From Aquipseudomonas alcaligenes MRY13-0052 (GTDB lineage Bacteria > Pseudomonadota > Gammaproteobacteria > Pseudomonadales > Pseudomonadaceae): a stretch of DNA of 64,000 bases. The stretch covers positions 1 to 64,000 of the forward strand of contig BATO01000021.1 of NCBI GenBank assembly GCA_000474255.1, given 5' to 3'. Below are positions 16,374-24,983 of the stretch, in pieces (positions within the stretch are counted from its first letter, which is position 1; the number at the start of each line of letters is the position of its first letter). The translations under genes and the position numbers were made by a program. The notes beneath the pieces were generated by a model that saw nothing but the letters and a program-made list of their open reading frames with translations, did not search any database and was not told the DNA's origin.

Positions 16374-17740
16374 CAGCGCCCCTTGCCGTGCTTGTCGAGG
16401 AAGGCCAGCACCTCGTCGTACTGGCCACCCTCGTTGGAATAGCGCGCGTAGTTGCGCGCGGTGGTCAGCCATTCCAGGGTGGTGGCGCGCACCTCCTTGA
16501 GGGCCGCCTTGAGGTGGCGGTCGGTCACCGGCTGCTCGCGGCCTTCGGCGATGGATTCCTCGATCGCCTCGTCCACCGCCGTCTCCACCAGCTCGCGCAG
16601 GTCGGCGCCGGAGAAGCCCGAGGTGCTGCGGGCGAGGAACTCGTAGTCGATCTCCCCTTCGCTGGGCCGGTCAGCCATCAGCATGCGCAGCAGGCTGGCG
16701 CGTGCGGGGCGGTCCGGCGGCGGCACGAACAGCACCCGGTCGAAACGACCGGGACGGCGGAAGGCGGCATCCACCGACCAGGGCACGTTGGTGGCGGCGA
16801 GGATCAGCATACCGTGGTTGGACTGGGCGAAGCCGTCCATCTCGGTGAGGAACTGGCTCACCAGCTTGGACGAGGTGGCTTCGCGGGTGTTGGTGCGGCG
16901 CCCGCCCAGGGCCTCCACCTCATCGAAGAACAGCACCGCCGGCGCCTTGGCCCGGGCTTCCTCGAACAGGGCGTGGAGCTTGCGCTCGGACTCGCCGATG
17001 TACATGTCCAGCACGTCGGAAATGGCGACGTTGAGGAAGGTGGCCTTGCACTCCCCCGCCGTGGCGCGGGCCAGCATGGTCTTGCCGCAGCCCGGCGGGC
17101 CGTAGAGCAGGATGCCGCCGCCGACACGCTTGCGGAAGCGCTGGAACAGCCCCGGCTTCTGGTACGGCAGGATGATCTTCTTGTGGATGGTCTTCTTCAG
17201 CTCGTCGAGGCCGCCGACATCGTCGAAGGTCAGGGTCTCGGCGTTCGGCGTCAGCAGGCGGGTGGTCTCGGCCTTGTCGGTGTCGTCGTTGGAGATGACC
17301 CGCAGGCGCGGGCGCCCCTCGCCGCCACGGAAGTCCACCACCGAGGCATTGAGGCGGCGCTGCAGGGCGACGTCCTCCAGCGCCGGGCTGGCCTCGACGG
17401 CGGCGCGGTACTCGCGCAGGCCTTCCTCGCGACGCTCCAGGTCGGCCAGGGCACGGGCGCGCAGCAGGCGCTCGGCCGGCTCGTCACCGCCCAGCAGGGC
17501 CAATGCCCGCTCGGCCTCACCGGCCCCCAGGCACAGGCGCGCGGCTTGCTGGCGCAGGGCGGACGCTTCCATCCGTGCCGCCAGCCCCTCGGGCAGGAAG
17601 GCCAGGCCCCGGGCGCATTCGTTGCGCTCGATCCAGGCCGGCAGCAGCAGCGCCAGTAGTGCGTCGTTGTCGGGCGAGGCGGACAGCGCCGCCTCCAGTT
17701 GAACCAGTGTCGCGTCATCCATAGTGCGCGAGGACTCCAT
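16373..17740 (-). CDS. AAA+ ATPase with N-terminal helical-repeat region, Vps4/FtsH-like core
   Basis: 455 residues. Residues 1-150 are Ala/Leu/Arg-rich and helical, resembling degenerate TPRs. From about 175 comes a classical AAA module: GGLDELKK, Walker A GPPGCGKT (about 215-222), a pore-loop-like segment DMYIGESERK, Walker B VLFFDEVEAL, sensor 1 ILAATN, and an arginine-finger region AFRRPGRFDR; the C-terminal helical domain (SGFSGADLRELVETAVDEAI) ends in a Tyr-rich tail. No protease domain and no second ring. Start uncertain: ATG at 17740 or 17722, the latter 12 bases after GGAG. Coupled to two membrane proteins, which points to a membrane-associated unfoldase or remodelling machine. Confidence 0.85.
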   Translation of the reverse strand: MESSRTMDDATLVQLEAALSASPDNDALLALLLPAWIERNECARGLAFLPEGLAARMEASALRQQAARLCLGAGEAERALALLGGDEPAERLLRARALADLERREEGLREYRAAVEASPALEDVALQRRLNASVVDFRGGEGRPRLRVISNDDTDKAETTRLLTPNAETLTFDDVGGLDELKKTIHKKIILPYQKPGLFQRFRKRVGGGILLYGPPGCGKTMLARATAGECKATFLNVAISDVLDMYIGESERKLHALFEEARAKAPAVLFFDEVEALGGRRTNTREATSSKLVSQFLTEMDGFAQSNHGMLILAATNVPWSVDAAFRRPGRFDRVLFVPPPDRPARASLLRMLMADRPSEGEIDYEFLARSTSGFSGADLRELVETAVDEAIEESIAEGREQPVTDRHLKAALKEVRATTLEWLTTARNYARYSNEGGQYDEVLAFLDKHGKGR

Positions 17741-17764
17741 TGAACGATTCAGGGCGGGCGCCGC

Positions 17765-18739
17765 TCAATGCGGCGCTTCCGGGCGCTCCACCTCGACCCA
17801 GACGAACTTGTCCGGGTCCAGCCGGGTTTCGGCATCCAGCCGGTAGGCCACCAGCTTGCCGTACATAACCGCGCTGTAGTCGAGGCAGGCGAGATTGGGG
17901 CGGATCGGTGCCGGGCGGCCCCGGCGCCAGTAATGGCCGACGAACAGCAGCGGCTCGTCGGCGCCGTAGTTGAGCAGCGCGGATTTCTGCGCCGCCGAGA
18001 GCGGTTGGCGGGCCACCTGCTCGGGCAACGCATCGGGCTGGAAGACCACGTCGCCGTAAGTCTGCGGGTCTTCCTCCCAGAACTTGGTGCGGAACACCGA
18101 GCGGGTGAAGCCGTCGCTGCCGGTCAGGGTCATGCCGCTGGGCAAGGGCATGTCGGTGCCGCGCAGCAGCCGATTGAACACGCGGAAGGCGAAGCTGCCG
18201 CGCTCGGCGGCGGCCTTGATGAAAGCTTCGTCGACCCGACCATCGGGGTGCAGGGCGCGCAGCGGCTCGATCAGCTCGTTGTCCCAGCAGGCGTGAACCA
18301 TGCGGAAGTGATCGCCATCGATGAACAGCGGCAGCTCCTGGAACCAGCCGAGGAAGTCACGCCAGTCGCCCGGGTGGCCTTCGAACTGTTCCAGGGTCTC
18401 CTTGAGCAAGCGTGCGTGGCGCGGCGTGTGCTCATGGACGAACTGGCGCCCGCTGCCAGGCGTCGCCGGGGTGCTCCAGCCGATGGCATTGAACTCGTGG
18501 TTGCCCATGATGCAGCGCGCCTGCCCGGCCTCGACCATGGCGTGGACCAGGTGCAGCGCCTCGCGGATGCGCGGGCCGCGGTCGATGATGTCGCCGAGGA
18601 ACAGCGCCATGCGCCGAGGGTGCTGCCAGACATCGCCGTGTTTGCGGTAACCGAGGCGATCGAGCAAACGCTCCAGGGTGCGCGCGCAGCCGTGCACATC
18701 GCCGATCAGGTCGTAGCCGCGCACGGCATCGAGGTTCAT
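17765..18739 (-). CDS. Metallophosphoesterase (calcineurin/ApaH-like)
   Basis: 324 residues. The metal-binding signatures are complete and in order: GDVHG (13-17), GDIIDRGP (about 50-57) and GNHE (about 80-83), with later histidines in HACWDNE and VGHYW. It therefore has the two-metal PPP/ApaH-type phosphoesterase site. The ATG overlaps the nadK stop by one base (TGATG), so it is co-translated with NAD kinase; a role in dinucleotide or nucleotide-phosphate turnover is an inference from this pairing. Substrate not predictable from sequence. Confidence 0.86.
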   Translation of the reverse strand: MNLDAVRGYDLIGDVHGCARTLERLLDRLGYRKHGDVWQHPRRMALFLGDIIDRGPRIREALHLVHAMVEAGQARCIMGNHEFNAIGWSTPATPGSGRQFVHEHTPRHARLLKETLEQFEGHPGDWRDFLGWFQELPLFIDGDHFRMVHACWDNELIEPLRALHPDGRVDEAFIKAAAERGSFAFRVFNRLLRGTDMPLPSGMTLTGSDGFTRSVFRTKFWEEDPQTYGDVVFQPDALPEQVARQPLSAAQKSALLNYGADEPLLFVGHYWRRGRPAPIRPNLACLDYSAVMYGKLVAYRLDAETRLDPDKFVWVEVERPEAPH

Positions 18740-19626
18740 CAGTCGCCACCACCCAGGCGGCTGCCCCACCCCAGCTTGGTGCGGCAGACCTCGTAGTAGT
18801 TGTGGTCCAGCGGGTGGATGAGGCGCAGCTTCTGCGGCTTCTTGGCCACCGTGATGGTGTCCCCGGGGGCGCAGGTGAAGTGGTTCTGGCCGTCGCAGGA
18901 AATCAGCGGGTAGATCTGCATGTCCGGCGAGACCACGATCTTCAGTTCGCTGTTGCTGTCGACCACGATCGGGCGGCTGGACAGGGTGTGCGGGTACATG
19001 GGCACCACGCCGATGGCATCCAGCTTCGGGTGCATGATCGGCCCGCCGGCGGACAGCGCGTAGGCGGTGGAGCCGGTGGGCGTGGCGACGATCAGGCCGT
19101 CGGCCTTCTGGCTGCAGACAAACTGGCCATCGATGTGCAGTTCGAACTCGATCATCTTGGTCGACTTGCCGGGGTGCAGCACCACGTCGTTGAGCGCGTC
19201 GCCCTGGCCGATGGCCTCGCCGTGGCGGCGCACTTCGGCCTCCAGCAGGAAGCGGCTCTCCACCAGGTACTGGCCGTCGAGCACCTCGGCTACCTTGATC
19301 TCCAGCTCGTCCGGCTTGATGTCGGTGAGGAAGCCCAGGCTGCCGCGGTTGATGCCCAGTACCGGCACGTTGTGGCGGGCCAAGGCGCGGGCGGCGCCGA
19401 GCATGCTGCCGTCGCCGCCGACCACGATGACCATGTCGCAGACCTCGCCGAGGATCTTTCGCGAGGAGGTCTGCAGGCCGTGGCCCGGCAGGACTTCGGC
19501 GATGGTGTCTTCGAGGATCACATGCAGGTGGCGGTCCAGCAGGAATCGTTTCAGGCGGCGGATGGTATCGAGCACATGGGGGCTGCCCAGGCGACCGATG
19601 ATGCCGATATTGCGGAATTGCTCCAT
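18739..19626 (-). CDS. nadK: NAD kinase
   Basis: 295 residues, typical length. The diagnostic GGDG motif is at residues 70-73 (VVGGDGSML) and the second conserved region is ALNDVVLHPG followed by GLIVATPTGSTAYALSAGGP. The enzyme phosphorylates NAD to NADP in the cytosol. The start is preceded by GGAG. First gene of a two-gene unit with the metallophosphoesterase, divergent from the DUF1853 gene across 94 bases. Confidence 0.96.
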   Translation of the reverse strand: MEQFRNIGIIGRLGSPHVLDTIRRLKRFLLDRHLHVILEDTIAEVLPGHGLQTSSRKILGEVCDMVIVVGGDGSMLGAARALARHNVPVLGINRGSLGFLTDIKPDELEIKVAEVLDGQYLVESRFLLEAEVRRHGEAIGQGDALNDVVLHPGKSTKMIEFELHIDGQFVCSQKADGLIVATPTGSTAYALSAGGPIMHPKLDAIGVVPMYPHTLSSRPIVVDSNSELKIVVSPDMQIYPLISCDGQNHFTCAPGDTITVAKKPQKLRLIHPLDHNYYEVCRTKLGWGSRLGGGD

Positions 19627-19720
19627 GGGGCTCCAGCAGGGCTCTGCAACGGGGTGGAATGCTCGGATTATGGGCGAAAGCCCGTGACAGCGGCAAACCA
19701 GCCTCGACTATGCTCGCAGC

Positions 19721-20665
19721 ATGCATCCCTTCGCCGCCCTCGCCGCCCTGCCCCGCCATTTGCGTCAGAACGTCGTGCGTGACCTGGCCTGGGTGCTGCT
19801 GTCGCCGCCCCTGCTGGCCCAGGCGCCCTGGCGCCAGCGCCACCCGCTCAGTGCCAGTGCCTGGGCCGCCGAGCCGGCGCGCCTGGTGGCCTGGCTGGAA
19901 CAGCAGGACGCCGCGCCCACCGAGCTGGAGCACTGGCTGAGCCAGGGCTCCAGCCGGCGCCTCGGCCTCTACTACGAGCGCCTCTGGCAATTCGCCCTGG
20001 CCCGGGCACCAGGCATCCGCCTGCTGGGTGCCAACCTGCCGGTGCGGGTGACCGGCCAGACCCTCGGCGAACTGGACCTGCTGCTGCAGGACGAGGAAGG
20101 CGTGCATCACCTGGAGCTGGCCATCAAGCTCTACCTGGGGCCACGTCACGGCCAGGGCGAGGACGCCGCGCAGTGGCTCGGCCCGGGCAGCCTGGACCGC
20201 CTCGACCTCAAGCTGGAGCACCTCGCCCAGCACCAGCTGCCACTCTCCTCCAACCCGGAATGCCGCCCGCTGCTGGAGGAACTCGGCGCCTGGCCGGCCA
20301 GCGCCGAACTGTGGCTGGGCGGCTACCTCTTCTACCCCTGGCCCGGTGACTGCACCGCCCCCCTGGGCGCCCACGGCGAGCACCTGCATGGACGCTGGCT
20401 GCGACGCAGCGACATCGCCGACTTTCTCGCTCAGAAGCCCGAGGCTGCCTGGCAACCCCTGGAGCGCCATTCCTGGCTGGCGCCCGCGTTGTGCGAACCT
20501 GCGGACCTCTGGCCTCGCGAGCGGTTGGAGCACTGGCTGCTGGAACTCCCCGCAGACGCTCCCGCACGCATGCTGGTACGCCTGGAGGATGCGGGGGAAC
20601 GATGGGAAGAGCGGGAGCGGGTGTTCCTGGTCAGCGATCGCTGGCCGCAGACGGTGGGAGGCTGA
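19721..20665 (+). CDS. DUF1853 family protein with PD-(D/E)XK-like signature
   Basis: 314 residues. The family is uncharacterised. Residues about 112-140 read GELDLLLQDEEG then HHLELAIKLYL: an acidic pair on one strand and E-x-x-x-K on the next, the arrangement of PD-(D/E)XK nuclease-fold proteins, although the second motif is E-L-A-I-K rather than E-x-K. I recall DUF1853 being placed in that superfamily (recalled, not tested). It lies alone on the plus strand, divergent from nadK. Confidence 0.75.
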   Translation: MHPFAALAALPRHLRQNVVRDLAWVLLSPPLLAQAPWRQRHPLSASAWAAEPARLVAWLEQQDAAPTELEHWLSQGSSRRLGLYYERLWQFALARAPGIRLLGANLPVRVTGQTLGELDLLLQDEEGVHHLELAIKLYLGPRHGQGEDAAQWLGPGSLDRLDLKLEHLAQHQLPLSSNPECRPLLEELGAWPASAELWLGGYLFYPWPGDCTAPLGAHGEHLHGRWLRRSDIADFLAQKPEAAWQPLERHSWLAPALCEPADLWPRERLEHWLLELPADAPARMLVRLEDAGERWEERERVFLVSDRWPQTVGG

Positions 20666-20686
20666 GAGCTGGAAGCTGGACAGTAT

Positions 20687-20770
20687 GTAGGTCGGGTGCA
20701 ACCCGGCAGCCTTTCGCGGGTTTCACCCGCCCTACAGGGGCTATCCCGGTGGGAGCGAATTCATTCGCGA
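20687..20770. repeat. REP-like palindromes between convergent genes
   Basis: An imperfect 19-base inverted repeat spans 20687-20735: GTAGGTCGGGTGCAACCCG answered by CGGGTTTCACCCGCCCTAC. A second, different palindrome, GCGAAT-TC-ATTCGC, is at 20755-20768. Both sit between the stops of the DUF1853 gene and the cNMP/rhodanese gene. The first shares its core with the repeats at 3175 and 40886. Confidence 0.75.
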
Positions 20771-20792
20771 AAACGGTAAGCCCACTCGGGGT

Positions 20793-21899
20793 TTACCGGC
20801 TGCGCTCGGTGCGTCCGCCGGAACGGGCCAGGTAGCCGGCGCCGTCTTCACAGAGCAAGGCATCGCGCTGCACGGCGGGCAGTGCATCCAGGCCGTCGCG
20901 CAGGGCGTAGGCCTTGAAGCCCAGTTGGGAGAGGAGGAACACCGCGCTGGCGCTGCGCTTGCCGCTGTCGCAGTAGCACAGGTAGGCCTTCTCGCGGTCG
21001 AGCAGGCGCGCCTTCAGGCGCAGCAGGTGCAGGGGCATGTTCAGCGCCTGGGGGGCATGGGCGCGTTCGTATTCGTCCTGCAGGCGCACGTCCAGCCATT
21101 GGCCGCCTGCGGCCAGCAGGCGCGACGCCTCGCCGAGGGAGACTTCGTCCACCACCGGCGCCTTGAGCAGGGCGAAGAAGTCCTGGCGATCCAGGCGCAG
21201 CACCACGCCGTCTTCGAGCAGGGTGACGGTGGCGTTGCGCGGCCGGTCGGAGAGCAACGCCTCCTCGCCGAAGCAGGCACCCACTTCCAGCTCGGCGAGC
21301 ACCTGATGCTCGCTGCCGGCACCACGGATCACCTCGGCGCGACCCGATTGCAGGAAGTAGCAGCAATCCCCCGCTTCGCCCTCGCGCAGCACTTCGCTGC
21401 CGGCGGGCATCTCGACGCGCTGCAGGCGCGCCACCATCTCCTGCACGTTGGCCGGCGGCACCTTGGCGAACAGCGGGTTCTCCAGCAGGCGCTCCAGCCA
21501 TTCCTGGTCGCCGTCCGGGTCCAGTTGCAGGAGCAGGTCCTGGTAAGCCGAGCGCCAGGTGATCAGGCGCGCCAGGGTGGCGCTGTCGATGGCCAGCACG
21601 CTGACTTCGGTCAGTGCCAGGGCCTCCTGCAGGCGCGGCAGGCTGGGGGACAACGGATGGCAGCTGGCCTCGCTGCCGGCGACCAGGCGCTGCTCGCTGC
21701 CATCGGCATCGCGCAGTTGCAGTTCACCGGCCAGCAGGTAATAGGTCAGCCGCGCCTGGTCGCCCCGGCGGAACAGGGCCTGGCCGGCGAGCAGCGGCTG
21801 CGGTACCAGCTGGCTGCGCAGTTCGCGCCACTGCTGCTCGGACAAGGCATTGAGCGGCGTCAGGCTGCGCAGTTGGTCCGGATTGAGCGGTTCGGTCAT
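20793..21899 (-). CDS. Double cyclic-nucleotide-binding domain protein with C-terminal rhodanese domain
   Basis: 368 residues from an ATG with AGGA upstream. Two cNMP-binding (CAP_ED) jelly-roll domains occupy about 15-130 and 150-255; the second has the better phosphate-binding-cassette pattern (FGEEALLSDRPRNATVT). A rhodanese domain (about 262-365) carries the active-site loop CDSGKRS with its catalytic cysteine. No DNA-binding helix-turn-helix and no membrane segment are present, so it is not a CRP-type regulator. A cytosolic sulfurtransferase or phosphatase-like enzyme gated by a nucleotide is the simplest reading. Four bases separate it from the PLP-enzyme gene. Confidence 0.85.
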   Translation of the reverse strand: MTEPLNPDQLRSLTPLNALSEQQWRELRSQLVPQPLLAGQALFRRGDQARLTYYLLAGELQLRDADGSEQRLVAGSEASCHPLSPSLPRLQEALALTEVSVLAIDSATLARLITWRSAYQDLLLQLDPDGDQEWLERLLENPLFAKVPPANVQEMVARLQRVEMPAGSEVLREGEAGDCCYFLQSGRAEVIRGAGSEHQVLAELEVGACFGEEALLSDRPRNATVTLLEDGVVLRLDRQDFFALLKAPVVDEVSLGEASRLLAAGGQWLDVRLQDEYERAHAPQALNMPLHLLRLKARLLDREKAYLCYCDSGKRSASAVFLLSQLGFKAYALRDGLDALPAVQRDALLCEDGAGYLARSGGRTERSR

Positions 21900-21903
21900 C
21901 CCA

Positions 21904-22890
21904 TCATCCTGAGGAATCAGCTGAGGTGGCAGTGTAGCCAGCCAGTTGCAACAGGCGCGGCAACATGGCTCTACGGCCTTGCAGGCCACCGGTATGCAAC
22001 ATGATCACGCGACTGCCGGCGGCAAGGTAACCGGCCTCCACGTACTGGCGCAACGCTATTAACGCCTTGGCGGTGTAGAGCGGGTCCAGCTCGATGCCGG
22101 TGCGGGCCTCGAAGTCGAACAGCGCCGTCGCCAATTCGGCATCCACCCGGGCGAAGCCGCCACGGCTGGCGTCCAGCAATCGATAGCCGGTATCGGCGGC
22201 GCCGGCCTCCGCCAGCAACGCCCGCACCTGCTCGGCGACGCCATGGTCAGGCGGCACCGCCAGGGCACCGAACACCGGATGGCGCCCGCCCTCCCCCAGC
22301 ACCAGGCCGGCCAGGGTAGTGCCGGTACCGGCCGCCAGCCAGAGCGCGTCGTAATCGCTCCAGCCGAGGCTCGGTAATTGTTCGTCGATCATCGCCACCA
22401 GCGGTGCGCAGCCCAGGGCGCCCGGCAGGCCGCCGCCCCCTTCGGGCACCTGGGCGAAGCCCGGGTAGCGCGCCGCCCAGGGTTCCCAGAACCCCGGCAG
22501 GTGGCGGGCGCGGTAGCCGCCATAGCCGAGCCAGTGCAATTCCATGCCCAGCTCGCGCAGGTCGCTCACCGTCGGCGTCTCCACGGGTTCGCCACGCAGC
22601 AAACCGACACAGGGGAAACCGAAACGCCGCCCCGCCGCCGCCAGGGCATGCAGGTGGTTGGAATGGGCGCCGCCCAGGCTGATCACACCCTCGGCGCCCT
22701 GTTCGGCGGCCCGCGCCAGGTGCGGCGCCAGCTTGAACCACTTGTTGCCGCTCACCAGCGGGTCGATGCGCTCCAGGCGCAACAGGGCGAGGCTCACCGA
22801 CGCGCGGTCGAACCAATCGAGACGGATGGGGTCGAGGCTGGCGCTGGGCGTCCAGTCGGGCAAGCGAAGGGGCAAGGCGGAGTCCGGCAA
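21904..22890 (-). CDS. PLP-dependent 1-aminocyclopropane-1-carboxylate deaminase/D-cysteine desulfhydrase family protein
   Basis: 328 residues, fold type II PLP enzyme. The Schiff-base lysine is K50 in the family motif SGNKWFKL; SLGGAHSNHLHALAAAG provides the serine-containing phosphate/carboxylate loop and GTGTTLAGL the phosphate-binding glycines. Whether it acts on D-cysteine, ACC or another small amino acid cannot be told from sequence. The frame offers only a TTG start here, with no clear ribosome site, so the N-terminus is uncertain. It lies between the coiled-coil gene and the cNMP/rhodanese gene in one orientation. Confidence 0.83.
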   Translation of the reverse strand: MPDSALPLRLPDWTPSASLDPIRLDWFDRASVSLALLRLERIDPLVSGNKWFKLAPHLARAAEQGAEGVISLGGAHSNHLHALAAAGRRFGFPCVGLLRGEPVETPTVSDLRELGMELHWLGYGGYRARHLPGFWEPWAARYPGFAQVPEGGGGLPGALGCAPLVAMIDEQLPSLGWSDYDALWLAAGTGTTLAGLVLGEGGRHPVFGALAVPPDHGVAEQVRALLAEAGAADTGYRLLDASRGGFARVDAELATALFDFEARTGIELDPLYTAKALIALRQYVEAGYLAAGSRVIMLHTGGLQGRRAMLPRLLQLAGYTATSADSSG

Positions 22891-22940
22891 CGGAGCGGTG
22901 ACGAGCGGCAGGATACGGCAGGCGCCGCGCCGCCGCGAGA

Positions 22941-24311
22941 TCAGCTGACGGTGCGCAGGCGGCTGCTGGCCTTGTGGCGCGCGCAGCAGTTGGAATCACC
23001 GGCGACGAAGCGGCTGGGCGAATCCACCCGGTCGATGGGCATGGAGCAACGCTCGCCGCTGGGCAGGGTCGCTTCGCAGGTGGGTTGCTGGTAGTGGGTC
23101 AGCCACTGGCGGTACTGGGCTTCGGAGACGAAGCACTTGGACGCCGCGTAGGCCAGCGGGTTGTCCTGGTAGCGGGCGACATCCTGCAGCGGGATGGTCA
23201 GGTGCCCGGCACCCGGGTGATAGACCACGAAGACCACGCCGAGACGGGCCAGGCGCTCGAGGATCTGGTCGCCCCCCTGGTTCACCAGTTGCTCGCGCTC
23301 CTGCTTGAGGCGGTCGATCTCCTGCTGCAGCTGGGCGTCCAGCTCGTTGCGGTAGGCGAGCTCGACATCGCGGATGGCGATCTGCTCCTTGTAGTCCATC
23401 ACCGCAGCGGCGATCTTGGCCTGCATCTCGCTGTCGAACTGCGAACGCAGGATGTCCACCTCGGTGCGGCCGTGACGCTCCAGCGCACGCAGCTGCTGGC
23501 TCATTTCCTCGCGGGACTTCTGGAAGCCGTCGGTCTGGGTAAGCAACTGGCGCTTGAGGTCGGCGTTGAGTTCTTCCTGCTGACGCAGGTTCTGCTGCAG
23601 GCCCTGGATCTGCTCCTGCAGGCTGCGCGCCTGTTCTTCGGCGGAGAGGCGATATTTGGCCAGGGCCTCTTCGTTCTGCTGGCCGAGGCTGGCGATGCGC
23701 AGACGCTGCTGCTTGATCAGCTGCGCGGTCTTCAGGCGATGTTCCTGCTCCAGCTTCTGCGCCAGTTGCTCGGCCACTTCGGCGGACGCATCCGGCGGCG
23801 CGTACCACTTGTCTTCGGGTGCCATCTGCAGACGCTGGGGCTCAACCGCCTGGGGCTGGTCGTCCTCCACCATCAGGCCGAGGCCATTGCGCTTGACCGT
23901 ATCGCGGACCAGGGCCAGGTCATTGCTGCCCGGGGCCAGGTTCGGGTCCCACATGTGCATCTGGTGCCAGGACACCGGGCACTGGCTGCGGCAGGCGAGG
24001 CGTATCGGCCCGGCGCCCAGGTCGGGGCCACGGCCAGCACGTTCGGCCAGGTGGCGCAGGGGCATGTTCCAGCCGGTGTCGGCCTGGCCCTTCTCGTCGA
24101 AGTCCAGGTAGAAGAACACCAGGGAACGGACCAGCAAACGGGGATTGATCAGCACATACGCCAGGCGCATCTGCTCATCGGCGTACTCGGGCATGTTCAC
24201 CACACCGTCGAGCATCGCCTCGAATTCGGGGAAGAGCATTTCCTTGCAGACGCCACGCTCATTGAAGAACAGCACGGCTTCAACCATCTGCGGCTTGTTC
24301 TGCATGCTCAT
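22941..24311 (-). CDS. Large coiled-coil protein with Cys-rich C-terminus
   Basis: 456 residues from the ATG at 24311, after AGAGGGAA. Residues 1-150 form a globular domain with two conserved-looking Cys (RLACRSQCPVSWHQMH). About 175-345 is an almost uninterrupted Glu/Gln/Leu/Arg heptad region predicted to form a long coiled coil. The C-terminus has Cys-containing pairs and a final CCARH (PTCEATLPSGERC, then SNCCARHKA), which looks like a zinc-binding knuckle. Such Pseudomonas proteins are often named as chromosome-partitioning proteins, but no ATPase motif is present. Function unknown. Confidence 0.78.
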   Translation of the reverse strand: MSMQNKPQMVEAVLFFNERGVCKEMLFPEFEAMLDGVVNMPEYADEQMRLAYVLINPRLLVRSLVFFYLDFDEKGQADTGWNMPLRHLAERAGRGPDLGAGPIRLACRSQCPVSWHQMHMWDPNLAPGSNDLALVRDTVKRNGLGLMVEDDQPQAVEPQRLQMAPEDKWYAPPDASAEVAEQLAQKLEQEHRLKTAQLIKQQRLRIASLGQQNEEALAKYRLSAEEQARSLQEQIQGLQQNLRQQEELNADLKRQLLTQTDGFQKSREEMSQQLRALERHGRTEVDILRSQFDSEMQAKIAAAVMDYKEQIAIRDVELAYRNELDAQLQQEIDRLKQEREQLVNQGGDQILERLARLGVVFVVYHPGAGHLTIPLQDVARYQDNPLAYAASKCFVSEAQYRQWLTHYQQPTCEATLPSGERCSMPIDRVDSPSRFVAGDSNCCARHKASSRLRTVS

Positions 24312-24522
24312 CGGTTTCCCTCTAGGCCAACGCGGTGAGTCCCTGGGCGGGACGGGTGACATTCCTGTCGGTGGTGCTACGCCTGGGAGACAGGCGTACA
24401 TCCTGATTCACGGAGTCTAGGGGAAAAAGCGCAACGGGCAATGTGACTGGGTTGGCACTCGACCCGCCCCCATCGGGGAGCGGACCGGGCGCACAGTGAA
24501 AATGTGATGGGGTTGGAGACTT

Positions 24523-24954
24523 TCAGCTTTTCATCGCGGCGAGATAGGGCGCCAGACGCCTTCCCATCTCCTCGCCGAGGGCGGCGAGACCGCTCATCGG
24601 GCGGATCATCACTTCGAAATCGACGATCTTGCCCTGTTCGTCGAAGCGGATCATGTCGATGCCCTTCAGCTCGCGCTCACCGACCCGGGCACTGAACTCC
24701 AGCACCACGCTGAGGCCATCGGCGCTGGCCAGTTCGCGGTGGTAGGCGAAGTCCTCGAACACCTTGATCACGGTGTTGAGGATCAGGTTCACCGCCTGCG
24801 CGCCCGGGTAGGGCGTGTGCGCCATGGGCGAGCGGAACACCGCCTGCGGGTGCAGCAGCTCGGGCAGCTGGCTCAGGTCCTGGCTGGCGATGAACTGGTG
24901 CCAGCGTTGCAGGCTGGCGGCCACGGCGGGATTCAATCGGGCTTCGAGGGACAT
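24523..24954 (-). CDS. SnoaL-like/NTF2-fold protein
   Basis: 143 residues, beginning MSLEARLNPAVAASLQRWHQFI, with the typical NTF2/SnoaL pattern: long N-terminal helix, LLHPQAVFRSP, then a curved sheet ending DEQGKIVDFEVMIRP. The fold forms a hydrophobic pocket used by isomerases, cyclases and binding proteins. It is adjacent to fadH but separated by a repeat element and a terminator, so a fatty-acid role is only possible. No catalytic assignment. Confidence 0.8.
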   Translation of the reverse strand: MSLEARLNPAVAASLQRWHQFIASQDLSQLPELLHPQAVFRSPMAHTPYPGAQAVNLILNTVIKVFEDFAYHRELASADGLSVVLEFSARVGERELKGIDMIRFDEQGKIVDFEVMIRPMSGLAALGEEMGRRLAPYLAAMKS

Positions 24955-24983
24955 CGGCTATTCCTTGTTTTTATCAGCCTATA

